Below, in pieces: positions 54,003 through 62,632 of a DNA stretch of 64,000 bases. Position numbers and translations under genes: made by a program. The DNA is from Afifellaceae bacterium (GTDB lineage: Bacteria; Pseudomonadota; Alphaproteobacteria; Rhizobiales; Afifellaceae). Position 1 is the stretch's first letter. Every line of letters starts with the position of its first letter. The stretch is from assembly GCA_028281235.1 (NCBI GenBank), contig JANQKG010000011.1, forward strand, positions 1 to 64,000, written 5' to 3'. The notes below the pieces were generated by a model, which was given only the letters and a program-made list of their open reading frames with translations, was not told the DNA's origin and made no database searches.

Positions 54003-54821
54003 TCAGCACTCCCGCAGCGCTTCGTAGATCATCAGCCCGGTTGAGACGGCAAGGTTCAGCGAATCCGCCTTGCCGCGCATGGGGATGCGCACAAGCTGGT
54101 CAGAGGCCGCGCTGAGCGTATCGGTCAGGCCTTGCTGCTCGTTGCCCATCAGCAGGATCAGCGGCGGGCGATAATCGGCCTTCCGGTAGTCGATCGCGTC
54201 GGCGATGAGATGCGTGCCGACGAGCCGCGCGCCGTGCCGCCTGGCCGCAGCGACGAGCGTGTCCTCGCTGAGCTGCGCCAGCGGCACGTGGAAGACGGAG
54301 CCCATCGTGGCGCGCACGGCCTCCAGCGCGAACGGATCGCAGCACGCGCCGACCAGGGCGACGCCGGCGAGCCCCGCCGCATCGGCCGTGCGCACGATCG
54401 TCCCGAGATTGCCAGGGTCGCGCACTCGATCGAGCGCCACCCAAATGCCATCGCGCCCGACATCCGTCTCTGGCGCAAAGCGCTGGCGAAACACACCGAC
54501 GACGCTTTGCGGATTGTCACGCCGCGTGATCTTCTCCAGGACCGGTGCGGAGACCTCCAGCACCGTGCCGCCGCCGGCTTTGGTCTCAGCCGCCAACGCT
54601 CCGATCGCGGGGTCGCCGGCGAGCGTAGCCGCATAAGCGAGCGTGTGGATCGGCCAGCCAAACTCTGCCGCATCGCGCACCAGCTTCTGGCCCTCCGCAA
54701 TGAACAGGCGAGTATCGTCGCGGCGCTTCTTCTGGTGCAGCGCGCGAATGTCCTTCACCAACGGATTGGCGAGGCTGGTGACCTTCTTAAAGGTCCCCAC
54801 ACGAGGGCGTCCGCTGCTCAT
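54003..54821 (-). CDS. TrmH/SpoU-family RNA 2'-O-methyltransferase
   Basis: A 272-residue SPOUT methyltransferase. An N-terminal substrate-binding domain (KVTSLANPLVKDIRALHQKK, RLFIAEGQKLV) precedes the knotted catalytic domain with motif 1 DRVRDPGNLGTIVRTADAAG, motif 2 LILLMGNEQQGL and motif 3 RIPMRGKADSLNLAVSTGLM. Relatives methylate 23S rRNA or tRNA; the exact site cannot be read. ATG at 54821 overlaps the upstream methyltransferase stop. Last gene of the cysQ operon. Confidence 0.9.
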   Translation of the reverse strand: MSSGRPRVGTFKKVTSLANPLVKDIRALHQKKRRDDTRLFIAEGQKLVRDAAEFGWPIHTLAYAATLAGDPAIGALAAETKAGGGTVLEVSAPVLEKITRRDNPQSVVGVFRQRFAPETDVGRDGIWVALDRVRDPGNLGTIVRTADAAGLAGVALVGACCDPFALEAVRATMGSVFHVPLAQLSEDTLVAAARRHGARLVGTHLIADAIDYRKADYRPPLILLMGNEQQGLTDTLSAASDQLVRIPMRGKADSLNLAVSTGLMIYEALREC

Positions 54822-55687
54822 GGCGCAATCCACCGGCAGAAGAGCGAGGTGGCGAGGCGTCCGCCCGATTGGTCCTCAAGGGCCAGCTCGCCGGCCTCCA
54901 CCTCCGCCCCCAAGACGTCGCCCGCCAGCCGTTCGATCGACAGAAAGGACGCGCGGATCGCATAGGCCGTCAGGATGGCGAACCCGCCGGGCTTCAGGAG
55001 ATCGCGGCACAGCGCGAGCATCTCCGGGAGGTCGCGAAACAGCTCCCAGACCTCGCTCTTCGGCCCGCGGCCGAATTTCGGCGGATCAAGCAGGATGCCG
55101 TCATAGGCGCGGCCGCGGCGCACTTCGCGCGTCGTGAACTTCAGCGCGTCATCCACGATCCAGCGGATCGGCTTGTCATCGAGACCGGAGAGCGCCTGGT
55201 TCTCGCGCGCCCAGGCTACCGCCTTCTTGGAGGCGTCGACATGCGTTACCTCAGCGCCGGCCTGTGCAGCGATCAGCGAGGCGAGGCCGGTATAGCCGAA
55301 GAGGTTGAGGAGGAGAGGGCGCTCCGCCGCCGCCAGCCGCGAGCGCATGAATGCCCAATGCGCCTCCTGCTCCGGGAACGCGCCGACATGGCGGAAGGAT
55401 GTGAACCGGCAATCGAAACGGATTGCGCCATGCTTGCAGGTCCAGCTCTCCGGCGTGCCCGGCCGGCGCTTCCATCTGCCGGCGCCTTCCTCGTCGGTGT
55501 TGCCGGTGAACATGGCATCGGCGGCGTCCCACGTTGCGCGGTCAAGGCGCGGCGCCCACATCGCCTGCTCTTCGGGTCGGTTGAGCGTCAGCGCGCCGAA
55601 GCGCTCAAGCTTTCGCCCGTGACCGGAATCAATGAGCGCGTAATCGTCCAGCCCGGTAGTGGTAAGGACGAGCGGTTTAGCGCTCAT
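54818..55687 (-). CDS. Class I SAM-dependent methyltransferase, RlmI/RlmK-like
   Basis: A 289-residue protein. After an N-terminal domain (DYALIDSGHGRKLERFG), SAM motif I is LLNLFGYTGLASLIAAQAGA, then VTHVDASKKAVAWARENQ, and the motif IV ILLDPPKFGRGPKSEVWEL, all as in the rRNA cytosine-C5 or guanine-N2 methyltransferases RlmI/RlmL-C. It lacks the PUA domain of E. coli RlmI. Overlaps cysQ and the SpoU gene by ATGA at each end. Probable rRNA substrate is inference. Confidence 0.87.
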   Translation of the reverse strand: MSAKPLVLTTTGLDDYALIDSGHGRKLERFGALTLNRPEEQAMWAPRLDRATWDAADAMFTGNTDEEGAGRWKRRPGTPESWTCKHGAIRFDCRFTSFRHVGAFPEQEAHWAFMRSRLAAAERPLLLNLFGYTGLASLIAAQAGAEVTHVDASKKAVAWARENQALSGLDDKPIRWIVDDALKFTTREVRRGRAYDGILLDPPKFGRGPKSEVWELFRDLPEMLALCRDLLKPGGFAILTAYAIRASFLSIERLAGDVLGAEVEAGELALEDQSGGRLATSLFCRWIAP

Positions 55688-56535
55688 GCCGCCTTCGTGG
55701 GGTGAAGGGCGGCAAGGTCGAGCCGCTCAAGCAGGCGCAAATCGCCGAGCGCAAGGAAATGCGGGTTCTCAAAGGCGCGCATCCCCGCCACGTCTGCTTT
55801 GCCGTAGCGGAGCGGCGAGTTATCCAGCGCGACGACCGCGCCGCCTGCGGCTCTAAGCACCGCATCGCCGGCGGCCGTGTCCCATTCCATGGTCGGCCCG
55901 AGGCGTGGGTAGAAATCGGCCGCTGCCTCCGCCAGCAGGCAGAATTTCAGCGATGAACCGGTCGAGCGACGCTCGCCGACGCCCGCTTGCTCCAGTGCGC
56001 GCTCCGTGGCGGGTGTCATGTGTGAGCGGCTGGCGACCGCAACGGGCGCTGCGTCGGCCTCACGCGTCTTGATCGAAGCCCAATCCTGCACCGTGTCGAA
56101 TGGGGCAGCGAGGCGCCCTTTCCAGGCGCCCGTCTGCGATCCGGCATAGGCGAGCCCGATCGCCGGTGCCAGCACCACGCCAATGGTCGGCGCGCCGCTC
56201 TCGATGATGGCGATATTGACGGTGAACTCGTCGTTACGGTTGACGAACTCCTTCGTTCCGTCGAGCGGATCGACCAGAGCGAAGCGCGCGCCGATATCTG
56301 GGATGCACCCCTCCGAAACGGCTTCCTCCGCGACAATCGGAAGGCCGGGCTGAAGGGCGCTGAGCCGTGCAAGGATCGCTGCCTCCGCATGCCTGTCGGC
56401 TTCGCTGACCGGCGAGGAATCGGCCTTTCGCTCTACCGCGAAATCGGTCGCGTAGACGGTCATGACCGCGCGTGCACCGGCGAGGGCCGCGTCGATCAGG
56501 CCGTGCAAAGTGGCGTCGTCTGCTGCGCTCGACAT
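55684..56535 (-). CDS. cysQ: 3'(2'),5'-bisphosphate nucleotidase CysQ
   Basis: A 283-residue inositol-monophosphatase-fold enzyme that hydrolyses PAP to AMP, relieving sulfate-assimilation by-product toxicity. Metal-binding motifs are IVAEEAVSEG, DPLDGTKEFVNRNDEFTVNI and WDTAAGDAVLRAAGG. ATG 56535 is the start matching family length. It leads a three-gene minus-strand operon with two RNA methyltransferases, all overlapping by 4 bp, and is divergent from coxG. Confidence 0.92.
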   Translation of the reverse strand: MSSAADDATLHGLIDAALAGARAVMTVYATDFAVERKADSSPVSEADRHAEAAILARLSALQPGLPIVAEEAVSEGCIPDIGARFALVDPLDGTKEFVNRNDEFTVNIAIIESGAPTIGVVLAPAIGLAYAGSQTGAWKGRLAAPFDTVQDWASIKTREADAAPVAVASRSHMTPATERALEQAGVGERRSTGSSLKFCLLAEAAADFYPRLGPTMEWDTAAGDAVLRAAGGAVVALDNSPLRYGKADVAGMRAFENPHFLALGDLRLLERLDLAALHPTKAA

Positions 56536-56670
56536 GCGGCCAGCTTTTAGCTTCTTTGCTAGCGGCGCGCCACGCTGCGCCTGATCACGCTGGGCCTGAT
56601 GAGCGCGCCGCGACGCGAAGCCTATTGTCCGGACCTGGCTGGCGTGCCACATTCCGCCGGGAGGCACCTC

Positions 56671-57291
56671 ATGGAGTTGAAGGGCGAGTACCGCATCCCG
56701 GCGCCGCGCGAACGGGTCTGGGACATGCTGAATGACCCTGTGGTCTTACGCGAATGTATCCCCGGTTGTGAATCGCTGGAGGGAAGCCCCGACGAGGGCT
56801 TCAAAGCCCGTGTCACGACCAAAGTCGGGCCGGTCAAGGCGACCTTCAACGGCGAGGTCAGCCTGGAAAACCGCAACCCGCCGGAAAGCTACACCATCTC
56901 CGGCGAAGGCAAGGGCGGCGTGGCCGGCTTCGCGAAAGGCGGCGCCGATGTGCGCCTGGCGGAGGATGGCTCCGAAACGGTGCTCACATACACCGTCGAC
57001 GCCCAGGTCGGCGGCAAACTGGCTCAGCTCGGCTCACGTCTGATCGATTCCACCGCCAAGAAGCTGGCCGATCAGTTCTTTGCAAGCTTCGTGGAGAAGG
57101 CCAGCGCGCCCGCTGCCGCCGAAACGGTCGGCCAGCGCATCGAAGAGGTGGTGCACGAGGTGGAGGAGGTCGTCCACGACGTCGAGGAGGAGGTTGAGGC
57201 CAAGGCCGCAATGGGCTTCCTTGGTGGCCCGATCGTGTGGGGCATGCTTGCCATCCTGGCCGTGCTTTTGGTTATTTTCATCGCAACGTGA
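56671..57291 (+). CDS. coxG: CoxG / SRPBCC-family protein with C-terminal membrane anchor
   Basis: A 206-residue protein. Residues 1-150 form the CoxG SRPBCC domain (ELKGEYRIPAPRERVWDML, CIPGCESLEG, GGADVRLAEDGSETVLTYTV, LIDSTAKKLADQFF). Residues about 160-185 are a valine/glutamate heptad-like linker (EEVVHEVEEVVHDVEEEVE) and 190-206 a single membrane helix. CoxG recruits molybdenum hydroxylases to the membrane for electron transfer to quinone. GGGAGG precedes ATG 56671. It is first in the coxG-S-L-M operon. Confidence 0.88.
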   Translation: MELKGEYRIPAPRERVWDMLNDPVVLRECIPGCESLEGSPDEGFKARVTTKVGPVKATFNGEVSLENRNPPESYTISGEGKGGVAGFAKGGADVRLAEDGSETVLTYTVDAQVGGKLAQLGSRLIDSTAKKLADQFFASFVEKASAPAAAETVGQRIEEVVHEVEEVVHDVEEEVEAKAAMGFLGGPIVWGMLAILAVLLVIFIAT

Positions 57292-57333
57292 TGCGGCCTT
57301 GGCCGCCTTATGGTTCGGAAGGGGAGGAGTTAA

Positions 57334-57822
57334 ATGGCGAACGTCACCATCACCGTGAACGGCAAGTCTGAATCACGGGAGGTCGAGGATCGCACGCTGC
57401 TGGTGCATTTCTTGCGCGACCATCTGGGTCTCACTGGAACCCATGTCGGCTGCGACACCTCGCAATGCGGCGCCTGCGTCGTGCACATGGACGGCATTGC
57501 CGTGAAATCCTGCACGGTGCTGGCCGCGGCCGCTGACGGGGCTGAGGTCGTCACGATTGAGGGGCTCGCCGACGGCGATGAGCTGCATCCCATGCAGGCC
57601 GCCTTCCGGGAGCATCACGGTCTCCAATGCGGATTCTGCACGCCGGGCATGATCATGACCGCCGTCGACATGGTCCAGCGCCATGGCGGCAATCTCGACG
57701 AGAAGACGGTCCGCCACGAGCTGGAGGGCAATTATTGTCGCTGCACCGGCTACCACAACATCGTGAAGGCCATCCTCGACGCGTCCGGCAAGATGGGCGG
57801 CGTGCAGCAGGCGGCTGAATAG
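57334..57822 (+). CDS. coxS: 2Fe-2S small subunit of a CoxL-type molybdenum hydroxylase
   Basis: A 162-residue iron-sulfur subunit. The plant-type cluster ligands are in [16 protein letters not shown] plus a later Cys (VKSC), and the second cluster in [10 protein letters not shown] and CRCTGYHNI. It carries electrons from the molybdenum centre to FAD. GGGGAGGAG precedes the ATG. coxL follows after 87 bp. Confidence 0.94.
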   Translation: MANVTITVNGKSESREVEDRTLLVHFLRDHLGLTGTHVGCDTSQCGACVVHMDGIAVKSCTVLAAAADGAEVVTIEGLADGDELHPMQAAFREHHGLQCGFCTPGMIMTAVDMVQRHGGNLDEKTVRHELEGNYCRCTGYHNIVKAILDASGKMGGVQQAAE

Positions 57823-57909
57823 CTGAACAGCAGCACGGCTCGTTTCGAAATTGCACAACAAAGCCGCGCCAGCCTTGGCTGAGCAAGCGGCAGGTCTGGG
57901 AGGCTAAAG

Positions 57910-60261
57910 ATGGGTATGGAGGGAATTGGCGCCCGTGTGACGCGCAAGGAGGACAAGCGCTTTATCACCGGCCGCGGCCGTTACACCGACGACATGACGG
58001 TTCCCGGGATGGCGCATGCCGGCTTCGTGCGCTCGCCGCACGCGCACGCCAAGATCAAGAACATCGACATTAAAGCGGCAGCCGCCAAGCCGGGCGTGAT
58101 CAAGATTCTGACCGGCGCGGAACTCGCCGCCGACGGCATCGGCAACCTGATCTGCGGCTGGATGATCCATTCCAAGGACGGCAGCCCAATGAACATGGGC
58201 GCCTATCCGGCGCTGGCCCAGGAAGTTGTTCGCCATGTCGGTCAGCCGGTCGCCGTGGTCGTTGCGGAGACGGCGGCACAGGCGCGCGACGCCGCCGATG
58301 CCGTCGCCCTTGACTGGGAGGAATTGCCGGCGGTGACCGATGCCGTCAAAGCCATGGAGAGCGGCGCTCCGCAACTGCATCCGGAAGCAAAGAACAATCT
58401 GATCTACGACTGGGAGATCGGAGAAAGTGACGCCGCCGATTCCGCCATCGCAGGCGCTGCGCATGTCACAAAGCTCGACATCACCAACAACCGGCTGATC
58501 CCGAACGCCATTGAGCCGCGTGCGGCCCTTGGCGTCTACGATCCGGCCGAGGAGCACTACACGCTGTGGACGACGAGCCAGAACCCGCATGTGGCGCGGC
58601 TGGTGATGTCGGCGTTTTACAATGTGGCGCCTGAGCACAAGCTGCGCGTGATTGCGCCTGATGTCGGCGGCGGCTTCGGCTCCAAGATCTACATCTATCC
58701 GGAGGAGATCGTCTGCCTGTGGGCCTCCAAGAGGTCCGGTGTGCCGGTGAAATGGGTTGCCGACCGCAGCGAGTCGTTCATGAGCGACGCGCATGGCCGC
58801 GACCACGTCACCCACGCGGAGCTGGCATTCGACGCCGACAACAAGATGGTGGCGCTGAAGGTCGACACGATCGCCAATTTCGGCGCCTACATGTCGCTCT
58901 TCTCATCGTGTGTGCCGACCTATCTCTACGCGACGCTGCTGTCGGGCCAATATGTGATCCCGGCGATCCACTGCAATGTGCGCGCGGTCTATACCAATAC
59001 GGTGCCGGTCGACGCCTATCGCGGTGCGGGCCGGCCGGAAGCCACCTATGTGCTGGAGCGTCTGGTTGAGACGGCAGCACGCGAGCTTGGCGTGTCGCCG
59101 GCTGAGCTTCGGCGCAAGAACTTCATCACGGAGTTCCCTTACCAGACGCCGGTGATCATGAATTACGACGCCGGCGGCTACGAAGCCTCGCTCGATGCTG
59201 CGATGAAGGCGGCCGATTATGAGGGCTTTGCCGCGCGCCGCGCCGATGCGGAGAAGCGCGGCAAGCGCCGCGGCATCGGCATGAGCTGCTACATTGAGGC
59301 CTGCGGCATTGCGCCGTCGCAGGCGGTGGGTTCGCTGGGCGCCGGTGTCGGCCTGTGGGAATCGGCGGAAGTGCGGGTCAATCCCGTCGGCACGATTGAG
59401 GTGCTGACCGGCTCGCACAGCCACGGCCAGAGCCACGAGACGACGTTTGCACAGCTTGTGTCGGATCGCCTCGGCATCCCGGTGGACAATGTCTCCATCG
59501 TGCATGGCGACACCGACAAGGTGCAGTTCGGCATGGGCACATACGGCTCGCGCTCCGGCGCGGTCGGCATGTCGGCCATCGCCAAGGCGCTCGACAAAGT
59601 GGAGACCAAGGTCCGTACCATCGCCGCTCATCTTCTGGAGGCGTCCGAAGCGGACGTAGAGATCGCCGACGGCGAAGTGCGGATTGCCGGCACTGACAAG
59701 AAGCTCGGCTGGCATGAGGTCTGCCTCGCCGCCTATACGGCGCACAATCTGCCTGCCGATCTGGAACCGGGGCTGAAGGAGGGGGCCTTCTACGATCCCA
59801 CCAACTTCACCTTCCCGGCAGGTTGCTACATCTGCGAGGTGGAGATCGATCCCGACACCGGCAAGACGGAGATCGTGCAATTCGTCGCCGCCGATGATTT
59901 CGGCCGGCTGATCAACCCGATGGTCGTGGAAGGCCAGGTGCATGGCGGCGTGGCGCAGGGCGTCGGCCAAGCTCTCTTTGAGGGGTGCGTCTACGACCCG
60001 GAGAACGGACAGCTCATCTCCGCCACCTACAACGACTATTCGATGCCGCGGGCCGGCGACCTGCCGTCCTTCGATGTCTCGACAACCGAGACGCTTTGTC
60101 CGGGCAATCCGCTCGGCATGAAGGGCTGCGGCGAGGCCGGGGCCATCGGCTCGCCGCCGGCGGTGATCAACGCCATCACCGATGCGCTCGGCAACAATGA
60201 CCTCACCATGCCTGCCACGCCGCAAAAGGTTTGGCAGCTCGCGCAGGGTGCCGCGGGCTAG
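57910..60261 (+). CDS. coxL: Molybdopterin large subunit, form II CoxL / xanthine-dehydrogenase family
   Basis: A 783-residue catalytic subunit. It opens GIGARVTRKEDKRFITGRGR and has DVGGGFGSKIYIYPEE, the GSHSHGQSHETTFAQL Moco loop, and the C-terminal GCGEAGAIGSPPAV with the conserved active-site Glu. At residues 369-375 the active-site loop reads AYRGAGR. True CO dehydrogenases have AYXCSFR there, with the Cys that holds the Cu-S-Mo site; AYRGAGR marks form II, whose substrate is generally unknown. So a carbonyl, N-heterocycle or aldehyde oxidase is likelier than CO oxidation. Confidence 0.93.
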   Translation: MGMEGIGARVTRKEDKRFITGRGRYTDDMTVPGMAHAGFVRSPHAHAKIKNIDIKAAAAKPGVIKILTGAELAADGIGNLICGWMIHSKDGSPMNMGAYPALAQEVVRHVGQPVAVVVAETAAQARDAADAVALDWEELPAVTDAVKAMESGAPQLHPEAKNNLIYDWEIGESDAADSAIAGAAHVTKLDITNNRLIPNAIEPRAALGVYDPAEEHYTLWTTSQNPHVARLVMSAFYNVAPEHKLRVIAPDVGGGFGSKIYIYPEEIVCLWASKRSGVPVKWVADRSESFMSDAHGRDHVTHAELAFDADNKMVALKVDTIANFGAYMSLFSSCVPTYLYATLLSGQYVIPAIHCNVRAVYTNTVPVDAYRGAGRPEATYVLERLVETAARELGVSPAELRRKNFITEFPYQTPVIMNYDAGGYEASLDAAMKAADYEGFAARRADAEKRGKRRGIGMSCYIEACGIAPSQAVGSLGAGVGLWESAEVRVNPVGTIEVLTGSHSHGQSHETTFAQLVSDRLGIPVDNVSIVHGDTDKVQFGMGTYGSRSGAVGMSAIAKALDKVETKVRTIAAHLLEASEADVEIADGEVRIAGTDKKLGWHEVCLAAYTAHNLPADLEPGLKEGAFYDPTNFTFPAGCYICEVEIDPDTGKTEIVQFVAADDFGRLINPMVVEGQVHGGVAQGVGQALFEGCVYDPENGQLISATYNDYSMPRAGDLPSFDVSTTETLCPGNPLGMKGCGEAGAIGSPPAVINAITDALGNNDLTMPATPQKVWQLAQGAAG

Positions 60262-60282
60262 AGATTTCAGGAGAACGAGACA

Positions 60283-61098
60283 ATGTACGAGACCACCTAC
60301 CATCGGCCCGGCAGCGTTGCTGAGGCGGCGAGCCTGTTTTCCTCAACAGGCGATGCGGCTTATTTCTCCGGTGGCCACACGCTTCTGCCGACTATGAAGG
60401 CGCGGCTTGCCGCTCCCGCCAATCTCATCGATCTGCGCAACATTCCCGACCTGAAGGGCATTCAGGCCTCCGGCGACAGCGTCACGATCGGTGCGGCGAC
60501 CACGCATGCCGAGGTCGCGGCCTCCAATGACGTTGCCGGCGCTATCGCGCCCTTGGCGGCACTTGCCGGCTCCATCGGCGATCCGGCCGTCCGCCATGTC
60601 GGGACGATGGGCGGATCAGTCGCCAACAACGATCCGGCCGCCGATTATCCCGCCGCGGTTCTGGCGCTTGCCGGCACCGTTCACACCAACAAGCGCGAGA
60701 TCGCCGCTGACGATTACTTCACCGGCCTGTTCTCCACAGCACTTGAGGAAGGCGAGATCGTCACCAAGGTTGCCTTCAAGGTTCCGGAGACCTCCGGCTA
60801 CGCCAAGTTCCGTAACCCCGCCTCGCGCTATCCTATGGCCGGCGTATTCGTCGCCAAGCACAAGGACGGCTCCGTCCGCGTTGCCGTAACGGGCGCCGGC
60901 AATGACGGCGTGTTTCGCTGGAATGCGGCCGAAGAGGCGCTTTCCGGCAACTTCTCCGCCGATGCGTTGAAGGGGCTGAGCGTCGACGCATCCGGCATCA
61001 TGAGCGACATCCACGGCTCGGCGCCGTATCGCGCGCATCTGGTCGGCGTAATGGCAGGGCGCGCCGTGGCCAATCTCGGCACGCTGACGATGGACTGA
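60283..61098 (+). CDS. coxM: FAD-binding subunit of a CoxL-type molybdenum hydroxylase
   Basis: A 271-residue flavin subunit. The FAD-binding motifs are YFSGGHTLLPTMKARLAAP and HVGTMGGSVANNDPAADYPA (the double-glycine TIGG-type loop), and the EGEIVTKVAFKVPE segment follows. It completes the S-L-M heterotrimer. SD AGGAGAA precedes the ATG. A hairpin immediately follows its stop. No coxD/E/F assembly genes are in view. Confidence 0.93.
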   Translation: MYETTYHRPGSVAEAASLFSSTGDAAYFSGGHTLLPTMKARLAAPANLIDLRNIPDLKGIQASGDSVTIGAATTHAEVAASNDVAGAIAPLAALAGSIGDPAVRHVGTMGGSVANNDPAADYPAAVLALAGTVHTNKREIAADDYFTGLFSTALEEGEIVTKVAFKVPETSGYAKFRNPASRYPMAGVFVAKHKDGSVRVAVTGAGNDGVFRWNAAEEALSGNFSADALKGLSVDASGIMSDIHGSAPYRAHLVGVMAGRAVANLGTLTMD

Positions 61099-61121
61099 GC
61101 GGGCGCACTGCCCGCCCCCTT
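61099..61121 (+). terminator. Possible terminator after coxM
   Basis: GCGGGC and GCCCGC make a 6-bp stem with a GCACT loop directly after the stop, followed by CCCCTT. The T-run is short. The next 200 bp before the ynjB-like gene hold no recognisable gene. Confidence 0.4.
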
Positions 61122-61339
61122 GATGAGGAGCAATCGTGCAAAGTGGTGAGGCTTGCCCGCCCTTTCCGGGCTCGCACCTCAGGATGAGGGCGAAAGAAGC
61201 CTCGACGGGTAGGATGAAAGGGCTCGGCTCTTCGTTGTTGGCGAAATAGACCGCGCGCTGTCAGCTCACGCGTCATCACCAAAGTGTTTGTTGCTCGTGC
61301 GTTCGCGGCTTTGCCACTTCGGTCACGAAGGGAATGCCT

Positions 61340-62557
61340 ATGAGAGCGTTGCTTGCGCTGATATCGGTCCTGCTGCTTGGGTCACTCGCCCATGCCGACG
61401 ACGATGGATTGGACCCACGCAATTGGGATGCCGTGCTCGCCGAGGCGAAGGGCGAGAAAGTGTTCTTCCACGCCTGGGGCGGGGAGCCGCGCATCAACGA
61501 TTACATCGCCTGGGCCGCAAAGACCGTGAAGCAGCGATACGGCGTGCGCGTCATGCATGTGAAGGTGAGCGACGCCGCGCAGGTCATCTCACGGGTGCTG
61601 ACGGAGAAGGCGGCCGGCCGGCATGAGGGCGGCACTGTGGACCTGGTGTGGATCAACGGCGAGAACTTCGCCGCCATGAAGCACGAAAGGCTCTTGCGTA
61701 GCGCGCCGTGGTCCACCGAGCTTCCCAACTACCGCTTCGTCGACGTGGAGAACAAGCCGAGCGTCGCGCTTGATTTCACCGTGCCGGTTGATGGTCTTGA
61801 AGCGCCGTGGGGCATGGCCAAGCTGGTCTTCTTCTACGACACCGAACGGCTTAGCGAGCCGCCCGTCTCCGCCACCCAGCTGGCGGCATGGATCGCCGAC
61901 AATCCCGGCCGCTTCACCTATCCGCAGCCGCCACACTTTATCGGCACGACGTTTCTCAAGCAGCTCCTTGTCGAGCTCGCCTCCGACTCTGAGGCGCTCA
62001 TGCAGCCGGCGACGGAGGAGAGCTACGCCGCAGCCGCCGCGCCGCTTTTTGCCTGGCTTGATGCCGCACACCCGAATCTCTGGCGCCAGGGCCGCGCGTT
62101 CCCGCGCGATTATGGCGGCATGCGCCGCCTCCTGGCCGACGGCGAGATCGACATCGCCTTCGCCTTCAATCCCGCCGATGCCTCCAGCGCCATCGCCAAT
62201 GGCGAACTGCCCGACAGTGTGCGCAGCTTCGTGTTTGAAGACGGCACGCTCGGCAACACGCATTTCGTGGCCATTCCCTTCAACGCCAACGCCGCCGCTG
62301 GTGCCATGGTGTTCGCTGATTTTCTGATGTCGCCTGAGGCGCAGGCCAAGAAGCAAGACCCGCATGTCTGGGGTGACCCGACGGTGCTCGCAATTGACGG
62401 GCTGTCGGCGGAAGACCGCGCGCGCTTCGATGCGCTTGACCTTGGGATCGCCACGCTTGCGCCTGAAGAGCTCGGCCCGACCTTGCCGGAGCCGCATCCC
62501 TCATGGGTCTCGCGCATCGAGCACGAATGGGCGCGCCGCTACGGCGTGGTGCAGTAG
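61340..62557 (+). CDS. ABC importer substrate-binding protein, YnjB-like
   Basis: A 405-residue periplasmic receptor. Signal peptide 1-20 (LLALISVLLLGSLAHADD). The mature start LDPRNWDAVLAEAKGEKVFFHAWGG-type block, DLVWINGENFAAMKHERLL and APWGMAKLVFFYDTERL are typical of the YnjB family, related to thiamine- and iron-type binding proteins. The ligand of YnjBCD is not established to my knowledge. ATG 61340 has GAAGGG 7 nt upstream; ATG 61334 also fits. Confidence 0.88.
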   Translation: MRALLALISVLLLGSLAHADDDGLDPRNWDAVLAEAKGEKVFFHAWGGEPRINDYIAWAAKTVKQRYGVRVMHVKVSDAAQVISRVLTEKAAGRHEGGTVDLVWINGENFAAMKHERLLRSAPWSTELPNYRFVDVENKPSVALDFTVPVDGLEAPWGMAKLVFFYDTERLSEPPVSATQLAAWIADNPGRFTYPQPPHFIGTTFLKQLLVELASDSEALMQPATEESYAAAAAPLFAWLDAAHPNLWRQGRAFPRDYGGMRRLLADGEIDIAFAFNPADASSAIANGELPDSVRSFVFEDGTLGNTHFVAIPFNANAAAGAMVFADFLMSPEAQAKKQDPHVWGDPTVLAIDGLSAEDRARFDALDLGIATLAPEELGPTLPEPHPSWVSRIEHEWARRYGVVQ

Positions 62558-62579
62558 GCTTGATCCGTGTGAGCAAAGA

Positions 62580-62625
62580 GATAGCCTTCTCCGTTCCGAT
62601 TCAATCAGAATGGAAAAGGCTTTAG
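62580..62625. repeat. Single module-2 palindrome of the Hyphomicrobiales repeat
   Basis: ATAGCCTTCTCCGTTCCGAT then TCAATCAGAATGGAAAAGGC and TTTAG, matching module 2 at 4091 and 40175 (AGAGCC...GATTCAATCAGAATGG...GGCTCTA). It abuts the start of the permease gene. Confidence 0.75.
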
Positions 62626-62632
62626 TCAGGCT

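Noticed and set aside
57334-61098. Carbon monoxide dehydrogenase
   Set aside because: The active-site loop is AYRGAGR, not AYXCSFR, and coxD/E/F assembly genes are not present in the window. CO oxidation is therefore not supported.
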